From: Candidatus Omnitrophota bacterium
GTDB lineage: Bacteria; Omnitrophota; Gorgyraeia; 2-01-FULL-45-10
DNA: 35,542 nucleotides
Reading direction: 5' to 3'
Assembly (NCBI GenBank): GCA_903843285.1
Contig: CAIMPC010000002.1
Span: 1 to 35,542, forward strand
In this document: one piece after another, positions 27,237 through 35,090 of the stretch
Numbering within the stretch: the first letter of the stretch is position 1
Layout: every line of letters begins with the position of its first letter
The notes under the pieces: generated by a model
What the model was told of the DNA's origin: nothing
Seen by the model: the letters and a program-made list of their open reading frames with translations, nothing else
Databases searched by the model: none
Program-made: the position numbers and the translations under genes

Positions 27237-27998
27237 ATGGATAGTCAGGCCGGCTATAGGCAATGGAACGTTCCGCAAGATGTAAGGGCTATTCTATTAC
27301 TGGTCCATGGATTGGGAGCCCATAGCGGGAGATGGAATGCTGTGGGTGATTTCTTTGCGGAGAATGGGATCGCATCCTATGCTGTCGAATGTCCCGAGTA
27401 CGATAATTTTGGCATAGAGATAGAGCGTCTTCGAGTCATTATATCGAAGATAGATCCCGGGAAGAAGGTATTTTTAGTCGGAGAAAGCCTCGGGGCTCTC
27501 GTATCGTTATTGCTCATATCTAAACGTCCCGACTTATTCGATGGGCTTGTCTGTATCTCTCCTGCCTTTAAGAGCAAACTTAAATTATCTATGCTGGATT
27601 ATCTTAAGATGTTCGCCCCTCTGGTCTATAACCCTAAGAGACAGTTTCATCTGCCATTCGATCTATCTATGTGCACGCGCGATACGGACTTCATAGATAA
27701 GATGAAGGCGGATTCGCGTGAACGCCGGTGGGCATCATCCTCATCGCTCGTCAAGATACTTCTGGCACAAACTAATGCAATGGCATCTGTCAGAAATATA
27801 GGCGTTCCCACTCTATTTCTTATCGCAGGAAATGACAGCATGGTGAGCACGGATACAAGTATCAACGCATTTAACCGTCTCCTCGCCAAAGACAAGATGC
27901 TGATAAAATATCCCGACATGTATCATGCCCTCTCTATAGATATAGGCAAGGAACGGGTATTTAAGGATCTTTTAGAATGGATAGAAAAGAGAATTTAG
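27237..27998 (+). CDS. Alpha/beta hydrolase, monoacylglycerol lipase-like
   Basis: The 253-residue protein belongs to the serine aminopeptidase S33/monoacylglycerol lipase group. It has the oxyanion segment LVHGLGAHSGRW (about 22-33), the nucleophile elbow GESLG with Ser84, a likely acid in AGNDSMVS, and the catalytic His in YPDMYHAL. A cap region lies between. No signal peptide is visible, so it is cytoplasmic. The ATG at 27237 has GGAG 10 bases upstream. It begins 27 bases after ftsA and ends 15 bases before glpK. That context favours release of glycerol from monoacylglycerol, but lysophospholipase or another esterase activity cannot be excluded. Confidence 0.85.
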   Translation: MDSQAGYRQWNVPQDVRAILLLVHGLGAHSGRWNAVGDFFAENGIASYAVECPEYDNFGIEIERLRVIISKIDPGKKVFLVGESLGALVSLLLISKRPDLFDGLVCISPAFKSKLKLSMLDYLKMFAPLVYNPKRQFHLPFDLSMCTRDTDFIDKMKADSRERRWASSSSLVKILLAQTNAMASVRNIGVPTLFLIAGNDSMVSTDTSINAFNRLLAKDKMLIKYPDMYHALSIDIGKERVFKDLLEWIEKRI

Positions 27999-28013
27999 GC
28001 GCATGGGGGTGAT

Positions 28014-29495
28014 ATGAAATACATTCTAGCCATAGATCAGGGCACTACAGGAAGCCGCGCGGTTATTTACGACAAAAAGGCTCGTAAGATCGCCAGCGCT
28101 TATAAAGAATTTCCACAGCATTTTCCTAAGCCCGGATGGGTGGAGCACGATCCACACGATATATGGAATAGCGTTTGCGACGCGATCCAGGCAGTATTAG
28201 CCAAAGTGCCCTCCGGAGCCATCTCCGCGATCGGTATCACTAATCAGAGAGAGACAACTATTTTATGGGATGCTCGCACCGGTAGGCCCGTTTATCGCGC
28301 CATCGTTTGGCAATGCAGAAGGACATCGGGCCGCTGTGATGAGCTTAATAGAGAGCCGGGCGTAGCGAGACTTTTCAGAAAAAAGACAGGGCTTCCTATA
28401 GACGCATATTTCTCGGCGACCAAGATAGAATGGATATTAAATAATGTGCCGGGTGCGCGCCGGAGAGCGGAGCGCGGAGAAATATGCTTCGGAACTACCG
28501 ATTCCTGGATATTGTGGAAATTGACGGGTGGCAGGGTGCATGCGACCGATTATACGAATGCATCCCGCACAATGTGTTTCAATATTGAAAGGCGCCAATG
28601 GGATAAGGCGATACTTAAGAAACTTCGGATTCCTGCCGAAATACTGCCTGAGGTCAGGTGTTCATCCGGTGAGTTCGGACGGACTGTGCGGATCGGACGT
28701 CTTCCTGCAGGGATCCCAATATCGGGTATCGCAGGTGATCAGCAGGCGGCGCTATTTGGGCAGGCGTGTTTCTCACCCGGAGAAATTAAGAATACTTATG
28801 GAACCGGTTCGTTTGTTCTGTTAAATGCGGGTAAGAAGCGTCCGGCATCGAAACATGGGCTTATAGTGACCCTCGGTTGTGGGGCGCAAGGGGAGCCGGT
28901 ATACGTTCTGGAGGGTTCTGTCTTTGTAGCGGGCGCGGCGATACAGTGGCTGAGAGACGGCCTGAAGATATTGAAACACGCATCGCAATCTGAGATCATG
29001 GCGCGGTCAGTTGCGGATAATGGAGGCGTCTATTTCGTTCCGGCGCTCGTCGGCCTGGGGGCTCCTTATTGGGATCAGAACGCGCGAGGCGCTATATTTG
29101 GTATAACCAGGGGCACACATGCCTGCCATCTCGTCCGCGCGGCGCTCGAGGCCATATGCTTCCAGTCTAAAGATGTGGTTGATGCTATGCAGAAGGATTC
29201 CGGGCTTAAAATCAGGAGTATAAAGATTGACGGGGGAGCAGTGGCTAATAACTTATTGTGTCAGCTCCAGGCGGATATATTGGGGATCGATGTGATTAGG
29301 CCTAAAGTAATAGAGATAACGTCGCTCGGCGCGGCATATCTGGCGGGCCTTGCCATAGGATATTGGAAAAATGCGCACCAGATAAAAGAATGCTGGAAGG
29401 CCGACAGAATATTTAAACCGTCAATGCCAAAGAAGGAGGTCGCTCGGCTATATATAGGATGGCAGGACGCAGTGAAGAGGACCCTCCATAAGTGA
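28014..29495 (+). CDS. glpK: Glycerol kinase GlpK
   Basis: GlpK phosphorylates glycerol to sn-glycerol 3-phosphate with ATP. The 493-residue FGGY-family protein starts with the phosphate-binding AIDQGTTGSRAV. It shows PKPGWVEHDP, TNQRETT, VWQCRRT, TDYTNASRTM, GIAGDQQAALFGQ, NTYGTGSF, and the C-terminal DGGAVANNLLCQLQADILG. These match glycerol kinase rather than the sugar kinases of the same superfamily. GGGGTG lies just before the ATG. The stop overlaps the next gene by 4 bases (GTGA). Confidence 0.96.
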   Translation: MKYILAIDQGTTGSRAVIYDKKARKIASAYKEFPQHFPKPGWVEHDPHDIWNSVCDAIQAVLAKVPSGAISAIGITNQRETTILWDARTGRPVYRAIVWQCRRTSGRCDELNREPGVARLFRKKTGLPIDAYFSATKIEWILNNVPGARRRAERGEICFGTTDSWILWKLTGGRVHATDYTNASRTMCFNIERRQWDKAILKKLRIPAEILPEVRCSSGEFGRTVRIGRLPAGIPISGIAGDQQAALFGQACFSPGEIKNTYGTGSFVLLNAGKKRPASKHGLIVTLGCGAQGEPVYVLEGSVFVAGAAIQWLRDGLKILKHASQSEIMARSVADNGGVYFVPALVGLGAPYWDQNARGAIFGITRGTHACHLVRAALEAICFQSKDVVDAMQKDSGLKIRSIKIDGGAVANNLLCQLQADILGIDVIRPKVIEITSLGAAYLAGLAIGYWKNAHQIKECWKADRIFKPSMPKKEVARLYIGWQDAVKRTLHK

Positions 29496-30931
29496 ACAAC
29501 TACGATGTCTGCATCATGGGCGGCGGTGTTATAGGTACTGCTATAGCGCGTGAACTATCGCGATATAAGATAAATACCGTTTTACTCGAGAAAGAGATAG
29601 AATTATCATTCGGTGTGTCAAAATCCAATAGCGGCATCATTCATCCGGGAACTCAGAATTCTCCCGTATCACTTAAGGGTAAATTATGCGTGCAAGGCAA
29701 CATCCTCACCAGAAAACTGTCCAGGGAGCTGTCGATCGACTTTAAAGAAGTGGGGGAGCTGATCGTAGCTTTTAATGAAGACGAGGTAGTAAAGTTACTG
29801 CAAATTAAGAAGGATGCCGAAAAATTAGGCGTCCCCGGCCTTAAGATGGTCACTATCGCCTGGCTTAGAAAGCATGAACCTAATCTTTCGCGCAGTGCCA
29901 TAGGCGCCCTTTATTCTCCTACCGCCGCTGTCATAAGCCCTTATCGATGGGTATATAATCTGGCCGAAAACGCGCTGGCCAATGGTGTTCGGATATTCAC
30001 CGAAGCTAAAGTTGAATCGATCCGCGCTCGGAATCCTTATGAAATACATATCACTACATCCAGGGGTATTTTTAATTCAAGATTTGCGATAAATGCATGC
30101 GGCCTGTATGCGGATGATGTATCGAATATGGTGGGCATTAACGATTTCCGGATATGCCCGAGAAAGGGCGAAGAGTACCTTCTCGATAAAAAGAGAGAGA
30201 ACATGACGAAACATCTGATATTTCCACTGCCGTCTAAGGTCTCTAAAGGGATACTTGTAACCAGGACATCAGATGGAAATCCCATGATAGGCCCGACATC
30301 GGAAGAGGTTATCGATAAGGAAGACCTATCGACTACAGCGGCGGGTTTAAATAAGGTCCTCGAGAATGCCCGCAGGCTTATCCCCTCTATCAAGGAAGGC
30401 GATATAATAGCATACTTTGCCGGATTAAGACCGACTGCGGGAGATGATTTTATAATTCGCCACGAAGATAGAGTCCCGGGGTTCATTAACGTAGCGGGCA
30501 TACAGTCGCCGGGCCTGACGGCTGCGCCTGCGATAGCGCTTATGGTTACAGATATCCTTAGGCGAGAGGGATTAAACCTGGAGAAGAAGAGAGTCTTTCA
30601 TAAGTATCGCAAGAAGGAGTACCATCTATTCGCCGATAAGAAACTAAGAGAGGCTAAACGTCTCATTAAAAGAGATCCCGAATATGGCGACATAGTCTGC
30701 AGGTGCGAAATGGTATCCGCCAAAGAAGTGCGTGAAGCTATAAAGCGCGGGGCGAGGACTCTCGACGGAATTAAGTTCAGGACCAGGGCCCAGGCGGGCA
30801 GATGCCATGGAAGTTTCTGCACGACCCGACTCATGAAGATATTGTCCGAAGAGATGAAAATCCCGCTGGTAGATGTGTCTAAACGCGGTAATGGCTCGGA
30901 GATAGTAGTGAAGGATAGGTCACATGGTTAA
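29492..30931 (+). CDS. FAD-dependent glycerol-3-phosphate dehydrogenase with C-terminal [2Fe-2S] domain
   Basis: The 479-residue protein oxidises glycerol 3-phosphate to dihydroxyacetone phosphate. It opens with the FAD-binding GGGVIGTAIARELS and an acidic strand end (LLEKE), has a DAO-fold substrate domain, and ends with a BFD-like [2Fe-2S] domain holding C403-x-C405 and C438-x4-C443. This matches the anaerobic type that works together with a separate FAD/NAD oxidoreductase and a DUF1667 protein, as in Thermotoga and clostridia, rather than the stand-alone membrane GlpD. The GTG start overlaps the glpK stop and its end overlaps the next gene by 8 bases, so the proteins are probably made together. 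Confidence 0.9.
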   Translation: MNNYDVCIMGGGVIGTAIARELSRYKINTVLLEKEIELSFGVSKSNSGIIHPGTQNSPVSLKGKLCVQGNILTRKLSRELSIDFKEVGELIVAFNEDEVVKLLQIKKDAEKLGVPGLKMVTIAWLRKHEPNLSRSAIGALYSPTAAVISPYRWVYNLAENALANGVRIFTEAKVESIRARNPYEIHITTSRGIFNSRFAINACGLYADDVSNMVGINDFRICPRKGEEYLLDKKRENMTKHLIFPLPSKVSKGILVTRTSDGNPMIGPTSEEVIDKEDLSTTAAGLNKVLENARRLIPSIKEGDIIAYFAGLRPTAGDDFIIRHEDRVPGFINVAGIQSPGLTAAPAIALMVTDILRREGLNLEKKRVFHKYRKKEYHLFADKKLREAKRLIKRDPEYGDIVCRCEMVSAKEVREAIKRGARTLDGIKFRTRAQAGRCHGSFCTTRLMKILSEEMKIPLVDVSKRGNGSEIVVKDRSHG

Positions 30932-31901
30932 TCGAGAGCTTGTTGTTGTGGGTGGTGGGCCGGCTGGTATGGCGGCGGCGATCTCCGCGCGTGAGAATGG
31001 CGTGAAAGATATACTACTGATAGAGCGGGACCAATACTTGGGCGGACTATTAAACCAATGTATACATACCGGTTTCGGCATAGAGTACTTCAAAGAGATC
31101 CTGACAGGCCCCGAGTATGCCGATCGCTTTATACGTAAGATGACAGCTATGTCCGATATAGAGATAAGCTTGCGCTCGTTTGTCGTGAATCTAAAACGCG
31201 ACAGGACGCTCACTTACCTTTCACCCGGCGGCTTGTGCGAGTTAAGGCCGAGAGCATTGATAATGGCCACAGGGTGCAGAGAGAGAACGCGCGAGATGAT
31301 CAATGTGCCCGGATCGAGGCCTGCGGGTATATTTACGGCGGGCCTTGCGCAGAAGCTTATAAATATCGAGGGCCTTCTACCGGGATTGGAAGTGGTGATA
31401 ATCGGGTCGGGAGATATAGGGCTTATAATGGCCCGCAGATTTACGCTCGAAGGAGCGAGGGTGAAGGCAATAATTGAGATTAAGAATTGCGCGAGCGGAT
31501 TACCTCGAAATATGGTGCAGTGCGTGGAGGATTTCGACATTCCGATCCATTTTAAACATAAGGTCTTAAAGATTTCAGGTAAAAGCAGGGTCGAGAGCAT
31601 AGCAGTGGCCAAGGTGGATGAAAACAATATAGTAATTCCGGCAACGGCTTTTACGGTCACATGCGATACGGTGCTTTTGTCTGTAGGATTGATACTCGAA
31701 AATGAGCTTATAGAGATGGCGGGAGCGGATATTGATAAGATAACCAATTCTCCAGTATCGACAGACCTTAATAACACATCCATCCCGGGCTTATTTGTTT
31801 GCGGTAATGCCTTTAAGGTCTACGATTATGTGGATTCCGTTACTGCGGATAGTGAGCTCTCCGGTAAGATGGCCGCCGAATATTTAAGGAAATGCAGATG
31901 A
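30924..31901 (+). CDS. FAD/NAD(P)-binding oxidoreductase, partner of glycerol-3-phosphate dehydrogenase
   Basis: The 325-residue flavoprotein has two dinucleotide-binding sites: GGGPAGMAAAI with the strand end LIERD for FAD, and VVIIGSGDIGLIMARRF for NAD(P). FVCGNAFKVYDYVDSVTADSELSGKMAAEY is the usual C-terminal FAD contact. It sits between the iron-sulfur dehydrogenase and the DUF1667 protein, with overlaps on both sides. In this gene set it is thought to pass electrons between the dehydrogenase's [2Fe-2S] centre and NAD(P). My recollection is that homologues are often near 400 residues; this one is shorter but appears complete at both ends. Confidence 0.88.
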   Translation: MVNRELVVVGGGPAGMAAAISARENGVKDILLIERDQYLGGLLNQCIHTGFGIEYFKEILTGPEYADRFIRKMTAMSDIEISLRSFVVNLKRDRTLTYLSPGGLCELRPRALIMATGCRERTREMINVPGSRPAGIFTAGLAQKLINIEGLLPGLEVVIIGSGDIGLIMARRFTLEGARVKAIIEIKNCASGLPRNMVQCVEDFDIPIHFKHKVLKISGKSRVESIAVAKVDENNIVIPATAFTVTCDTVLLSVGLILENELIEMAGADIDKITNSPVSTDLNNTSIPGLFVCGNAFKVYDYVDSVTADSELSGKMAAEYLRKCR

Positions 31902-32296
31902 AGAAGATGATGATATGCATAGAGTGCCCTAAGAGCTGTAGTTTGATCGTGGACGTCGAAGAGCATAAGGCCTGCCTGGCCGATGGGGCTCTTTCGGGTG
32001 CTCGGGCAGTTAATGTTCGGGGCGCCAGGTGCCCAAAAGGCATATTGTACGCATCTTCCGAAATAGAAAATCCCACCAGAATATTGACTGCAACTGTGCT
32101 TGCCGAAGGGCTCACCATAAAGTTTATACCCGTCAGGACAGATAAGCCCGTATCTAAGAAGGATCTCTCGAGGGCCATGGAGCAGATATTAAAGATCAGA
32201 GTGGCTAAGCCGCTTAAAGTCGGCGATACGATAATCGATAACTTCCTTGGCCTGGGCGTAAGGCTTATTGCGACAAGACGAGCAGATAAAAATTAG
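31898..32296 (+). CDS. DUF1667 protein, probable metal-binding subunit of the glycerol-3-phosphate dehydrogenase complex
   Basis: The 132-residue protein begins MKKMMICIECPKSC and carries conserved cysteines C7, C10 and C14, followed by C26 and by C45 in RCPKG. That pattern, with the gene's place after the dehydrogenase and oxidoreductase, identifies DUF1667. The cysteines suggest a bound iron-sulfur cluster or zinc, but the role is not established. I chose the ATG at 31898 because AAGGA lies 7 bases upstream and because it overlaps the preceding stop (ATGA). An ATG at 31892 would leave only one base of spacing. Confidence 0.85.
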   Translation: MKKMMICIECPKSCSLIVDVEEHKACLADGALSGARAVNVRGARCPKGILYASSEIENPTRILTATVLAEGLTIKFIPVRTDKPVSKKDLSRAMEQILKIRVAKPLKVGDTIIDNFLGLGVRLIATRRADKN

Positions 32297-32298
32297 CC

Positions 32299-32328
32299 GG
32301 GAACTATTTCTACCGATCTATTGTCTAA
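32299..32328 (+). promoter_or_regulatory. ECF-type promoter of the sigma factor operon
   Basis: GGGAACT (32299-32305), 17 bases, then GTCTAA (32323-32328) form an ECF-sigma-like promoter with the GGAACT -35 box typical of RpoE-like factors. It starts 3 bases after the DUF1667 stop and lies 17 bases before the sigma gene. The same boxes at the same spacing precede the Spy-like gene at 33396-33425. Confidence 0.7.
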
Positions 32329-32345
32329 CGTAACAGAGGCATACT

Positions 32346-32891
32346 ATGTCAGATGTATCTAACGAATTAATTATAAGCGCGGCCCAAGGCGACATGGATG
32401 CCTTTGAGGAGATATATAAGGCCACATCCGCCTTCGTATATAATGTAGCGTTTCGGATAATCAATAACCGAAACGATGCGGATGAGGTGGCGCAGGATGT
32501 ATTCATCAGGGCATTTAACAACCTTAAAGGATTCGGATTCAGGTCATCTTTTAAGACATGGATATACAGAATAACGGCGAATACGGCTCTAAATTTTTGT
32601 AAGAAACGATCCAGGAGCGATCAGGGTAAGGTGGAGTACGATCCGATCGTGCATGATGTTAGCGCGAGCGATGATGGAAGGCAAGAGCTCGATAAGGCTG
32701 AGGCTCGGCATAATGTGACCGCGCTACTGGGTGTTCTGGATCCCGATCAACGTGCCTGCATAGTATTAAGAGAGATAGAGGGATTGGATTATAAGTCTAT
32801 AGCGGATACGCTGAATATAAACATTAACACCGTGCGATCCAGACTTAAGAGGGCGCGTGAAAAGCTTTTGAGAACGGTCAGAAAGGGGTGA
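32346..32891 (+). CDS. ECF-family RNA polymerase sigma factor (RpoE-like)
   Basis: The 181-residue protein has the two domains of group 4 sigma factors and nothing else. Sigma-2 is at about residues 10-80, with NRNDADEVAQDVFIRAFNNL and FKTWIYRITANTALNF. Sigma-4 is at about 115-175, with LDPDQRACIVLREIEGLDYKSIADTLNI and TVRSRLKRAREKL. The linker is charged. The gene overlaps its anti-sigma factor by 4 bases. Its own promoter carries the same GGGAACT-N17-GTCTAA boxes as the downstream Spy-like gene, so it probably activates itself and that target. The name of the subgroup cannot be given from sequence alone. Confidence 0.94.
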   Translation: MSDVSNELIISAAQGDMDAFEEIYKATSAFVYNVAFRIINNRNDADEVAQDVFIRAFNNLKGFGFRSSFKTWIYRITANTALNFCKKRSRSDQGKVEYDPIVHDVSASDDGRQELDKAEARHNVTALLGVLDPDQRACIVLREIEGLDYKSIADTLNININTVRSRLKRAREKLLRTVRKG

Positions 32892-33394
32892 TGGCCATGA
32901 ATTGTCAAAAGGCGAGAGATTTGATATTGACTGATCAAATTGACGGTGAACTGAACAGGGCCCGTCAGGACGAGCTGGACAAACATATGCTATCATGCCC
33001 GGCTTGCAGAGAATTTGAGATGTCGGCTCGTAAAAATTTGAGCGGAATATTTGCTAACACGAAGAATGCCGAGCCTCCCGTATATCTGTGGGAGGGCATT
33101 AAGGACAGGATCGCCCATGACAGCGCGCGGAAGGGACTGGCCTCAGGTTTGCTCACCCGTTTACGCGATGTAGCCTCCGCTATATTCAGGATACCGAAGC
33201 CGGTGATGGCATTTGCCGCAACGGCCATAATAATCATTGCGATACTTGTGTCTATTCCCGCGATCCGAAGCCGGGACCTGGATAATTATTTAAATGAGCA
33301 GGCGGATTTTATGGTTACACTTGGTGTCGGTGAGACCAACGGTGACAGCGTCTTCGATACCAATATAAGAACCGGCGTAGAAAATCTTCTGTAG
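32888..33394 (+). CDS. Anti-sigma factor with zinc-finger (ZAS-type) domain and one membrane helix
   Basis: The 168-residue protein has the ZAS motif H33-x3-C37-x2-C40 in its cytoplasmic N-terminal part and one membrane helix at about residues 106-125. About 40 periplasmic residues follow. This is the layout of membrane anti-sigma factors that hold an ECF sigma factor until an envelope signal releases it. Three starts are possible: GTG 32888, ATG 32891 and ATG 32897. The last has the best spacing from GGGG (8 bases), the first overlaps the sigma stop. They differ by at most three residues. The -35 box of the next promoter begins 2 bases after the stop. Confidence 0.88.
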   Translation: MMAMNCQKARDLILTDQIDGELNRARQDELDKHMLSCPACREFEMSARKNLSGIFANTKNAEPPVYLWEGIKDRIAHDSARKGLASGLLTRLRDVASAIFRIPKPVMAFAATAIIIIAILVSIPAIRSRDLDNYLNEQADFMVTLGVGETNGDSVFDTNIRTGVENLL

Positions 33395-33395
33395 C

Positions 33396-33425
33396 GGGAA
33401 CTTTTTTTAACAGGCGTATGTCTAA
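33396..33425 (+). promoter_or_regulatory. ECF-type promoter of the Spy-like gene
   Basis: GGGAACT (33396-33402), a 17-base spacer and GTCTAA (33420-33425) repeat the boxes and spacing found in front of the sigma gene. The spacers themselves are unrelated, so the match reflects selection on the boxes, not a recent duplication. The start codon at 33449 is 24 bases downstream. Confidence 0.7.
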
Positions 33426-33448
33426 TAGGACAAAAGGGGGTGAGTGAG

Positions 33449-33955
33449 ATGAATATGAGAATTGGAAGAGTTTTGGCAATATCTTTGGTCGCAGTGATGC
33501 TATGTTCGCTGTCCGGAGCTTATGCCTATGAAGGCAGTGATACCTCGAAAGATGAGTCCAGGAGTCAGGCTCATTTTAAAAAGATGACCGAGGAACTTAA
33601 GCTGACGCCTCAACAGCAGGAGCAGATTACCAAAGATCGCGAGCAGTTTGCCGCAAAGTCTAAAGATCTCAGGGGAAAGATGAAGACTGTCCGTGAAGAT
33701 CTGAAGACGGAGCTCGATAAGCCGGTGCCGGATGTGACGCGCGTGAACGGCCTCGTGGCACAGATGAAGGACCTGGTTGGCGCTCAGATACAGAGTAAGG
33801 TCGACAAGATCATGGTCATGAAGAGGGTTCTGACCCCGGAGCAGTTCAAGAAGATGGGGGAGTCTATGAAGAACTGGAAGCATGGTAAGGAAGCCAAAGG
33901 CGATAAATCAGATAAGCATTGTGGCAAGGGCGGTGATCCTGCCTGTGTGATTTAA
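33449..33955 (+). CDS. Spy/CpxP-like periplasmic protein with LTxxQ motif
   Basis: The 168-residue protein has a clear signal peptide (RIGRVLAISLVAVMLCSLSGAYA), so it is exported. The mature part is almost all helical and charged, with LTPQQQEQI near the start and LTPEQFKKM near the end. These are the two LTxxQ marks of the Spy/CpxP family of periplasmic chaperones and stress sensors. The tail is lysine-rich and ends HCGKGGDPACVI, with a His and two Cys that could bind metal or form a disulfide. The ATG at 33449 has AAAAGGGGG 8 bases upstream and is preferred over the GTG at 33440. It probably belongs to the ECF regulon through its promoter. Confidence 0.85.
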   Translation: MNMRIGRVLAISLVAVMLCSLSGAYAYEGSDTSKDESRSQAHFKKMTEELKLTPQQQEQITKDREQFAAKSKDLRGKMKTVREDLKTELDKPVPDVTRVNGLVAQMKDLVGAQIQSKVDKIMVMKRVLTPEQFKKMGESMKNWKHGKEAKGDKSDKHCGKGGDPACVI

Positions 33956-33998
33956 CATGAGATAAAGCCCGCGGCAATGTACCAACATAGCCGTTTTC

Positions 33999-34101
33999 GT
34001 CATCGCGAGGACGTCGAGCGAAGCGAGACGGACGAAGCGATCTCTCTTGCAACAGCGTAAAAGACGAGATTGCTTCGGGCGCTTCGTGCCCTCGCAATGA
34101 C
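33999..34101. repeat. Palindromic repeat, CTCGCAATGAC family, left of the toxin-antitoxin pair
   Basis: GTCATCGCGAG (33999-34009) and CTCGCAATGAC (34091-34101) are inverted termini with one mismatch. The interior carries GAGCGAAGCGAGAC and AAGCGATCTC against GAGATTGCTTCG. It differs from the copy at 35091-35193 at only about five of 103 positions. Confidence 0.85.
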
Positions 34102-34106
34102 GAGTC

Positions 34107-34176
34107 GGGATGACGGACGGTAGGGATCTGAAGAGCGGGATTGCTTCGGGCGCTTTGCGCACCTCGCAAGGACAGG
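34107..34176. repeat. Partial palindromic repeat next to the previous copy
   Basis: The segment repeats the right half of the neighbouring element, with GGGATTGCTTCGGGCGCTT and a decayed terminus CTCGCAAGGAC, but its left terminus is only GGGATGAC. It looks like a truncated or rearranged copy of the same family. Confidence 0.6.
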
Positions 34177-34258
34177 GTTGTTCTATCACCGGAATGTTAC
34201 AAATAATTGTGTAAGTGTGCTTAGTCAAGAAAACAAATAAGTTATCCCACTTTCCCAC

Positions 34259-34287
34259 TTGACAACATTCCCACCATATGATATACT
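34259..34287 (+). promoter_or_regulatory. Sigma-70-type promoter of the toxin-antitoxin operon
   Basis: TTGACA (34259-34264) and TATACT (34282-34287) are separated by exactly 17 bases, the same boxes as in front of mraZ. TCCCAC occurs at 34245, 34253 and 34269, steps of 8 and 16 bases, overlapping the -35 box and the spacer. These could be binding sites for the antitoxin. The start codon is 24 bases downstream. Confidence 0.75.
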
Positions 34288-34311
34288 TTAGTCGAAAAGG
34301 AGGGGAGCCAG

Positions 34312-34653
34312 ATGAAGATTATGAAAGCCGTACAAAGAAAAAAACAAAATCTTGAAGTTAAGGAAATGTTTATGCTGGTGGATACCCGGTCGCTTGATTC
34401 CAAACATCGTATAACGATAGGTGGGAAACTGCAAAAACTTATAGCGGGCAAAATGAATATCGACTCTTACCAGGTATTTGTCGGTAAGGAAGGGGATATA
34501 TTGCTCAGGCCCGCCGTATCCATTCCCAGCAACGAGGCATGGGTGTATCGCAATCCCGAGGTTATCGGTAAAATACGCCAGGGATTAAAAGAGGCCGCTC
34601 TGGGCGATATGGAAAAGGTTGATGATTTGGAAGGCTTCCTGAAAGATTTATGA
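34312..34653 (+). CDS. AbrB/SpoVT-type antitoxin
   Basis: The 113-residue protein shows a swapped-hairpin DNA-binding pattern in its first half (TRSLDSKHRITIGGKLQKL, then YQVFVGKEGDILLRPA). Its acidic, helical C-terminal part (KIRQGLKEAALGDMEKVDDLEGFLKDL) is the type that wraps a toxin. It should neutralise the product of the next gene and repress its own promoter. AAGGAGGG lies 7 bases before the ATG. In-frame ATGs at 34321 and 34366 are later alternatives. The stop overlaps the toxin start (ATGA). Confidence 0.8.
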   Translation: MKIMKAVQRKKQNLEVKEMFMLVDTRSLDSKHRITIGGKLQKLIAGKMNIDSYQVFVGKEGDILLRPAVSIPSNEAWVYRNPEVIGKIRQGLKEAALGDMEKVDDLEGFLKDL

Positions 34654-34946
34654 GTTTCTTTTTAACCCTTACTCATACCGCAAGGCAAGACTTAAAAGAG
34701 CTTAAAAAATCCGCTCATTTAGAGAAACGTTTTAAGGCGGTTTCTAAAGCCTTAAAATTATTAGAAGATAATCCGCGACATCCAGGCCTGCAAACTCATG
34801 CATACACCTCTCTGTTTGGTCCTAATGGAGAAAAAATGTTTGAAGCTTATGCAGAACAGAATACACCTGCTGCGTATAGGATTTTTTTCTTCTATGGGCA
34901 CCATAGAGGAGAAATTATTATAGTAGCTATTACTCCTCATCCATAG
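34650..34946 (+). CDS. RelE/ParE-superfamily toxin
   Basis: The 98-residue basic protein has the layout of RelE/ParE toxins: LTHTARQDLKELKKSAHLEKRFKAVSKALKLLEDNPRHPG at the N-terminal half, two helices and a loop, then the beta-sheet end AYAEQNTPAAYRIFFFYGHHRGEIIIVAITPHP. RelE-type members cut mRNA on the ribosome, while ParE-type members poison gyrase. The sequence leans to the RelE/YoeB side because of the AYRIFFFY strand and the terminal histidines, but the activity cannot be fixed by eye. Its start overlaps the antitoxin stop, so the pair is translationally coupled. Confidence 0.8.
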   Translation: MSFFLTLTHTARQDLKELKKSAHLEKRFKAVSKALKLLEDNPRHPGLQTHAYTSLFGPNGEKMFEAYAEQNTPAAYRIFFFYGHHRGEIIIVAITPHP

Positions 34947-35090
34947 TGTAACCATTTACGCCTCCTTTAGCGATACGTAAACAGCGTACATTGGTTTACA
35001 ATCAATCGGAAATAATAATTGACGTCAACCGGTAATTATAATTGTCGCATAACAGTATCTCCTCATCATTGCGCCTGTGTCGCAATAGGC

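Noticed and set aside
31214..31783. 189-codon minus-strand reading frame
   Set aside because: It is antisense to the FAD/NAD oxidoreductase, whose dinucleotide motifs are intact; no motif is visible on the minus strand.
35018..35045. Promoter from TTGACG and TATAAT near 35020-35045
   Set aside because: The spacing between the boxes is only about 12 bases and no gene follows on either strand.
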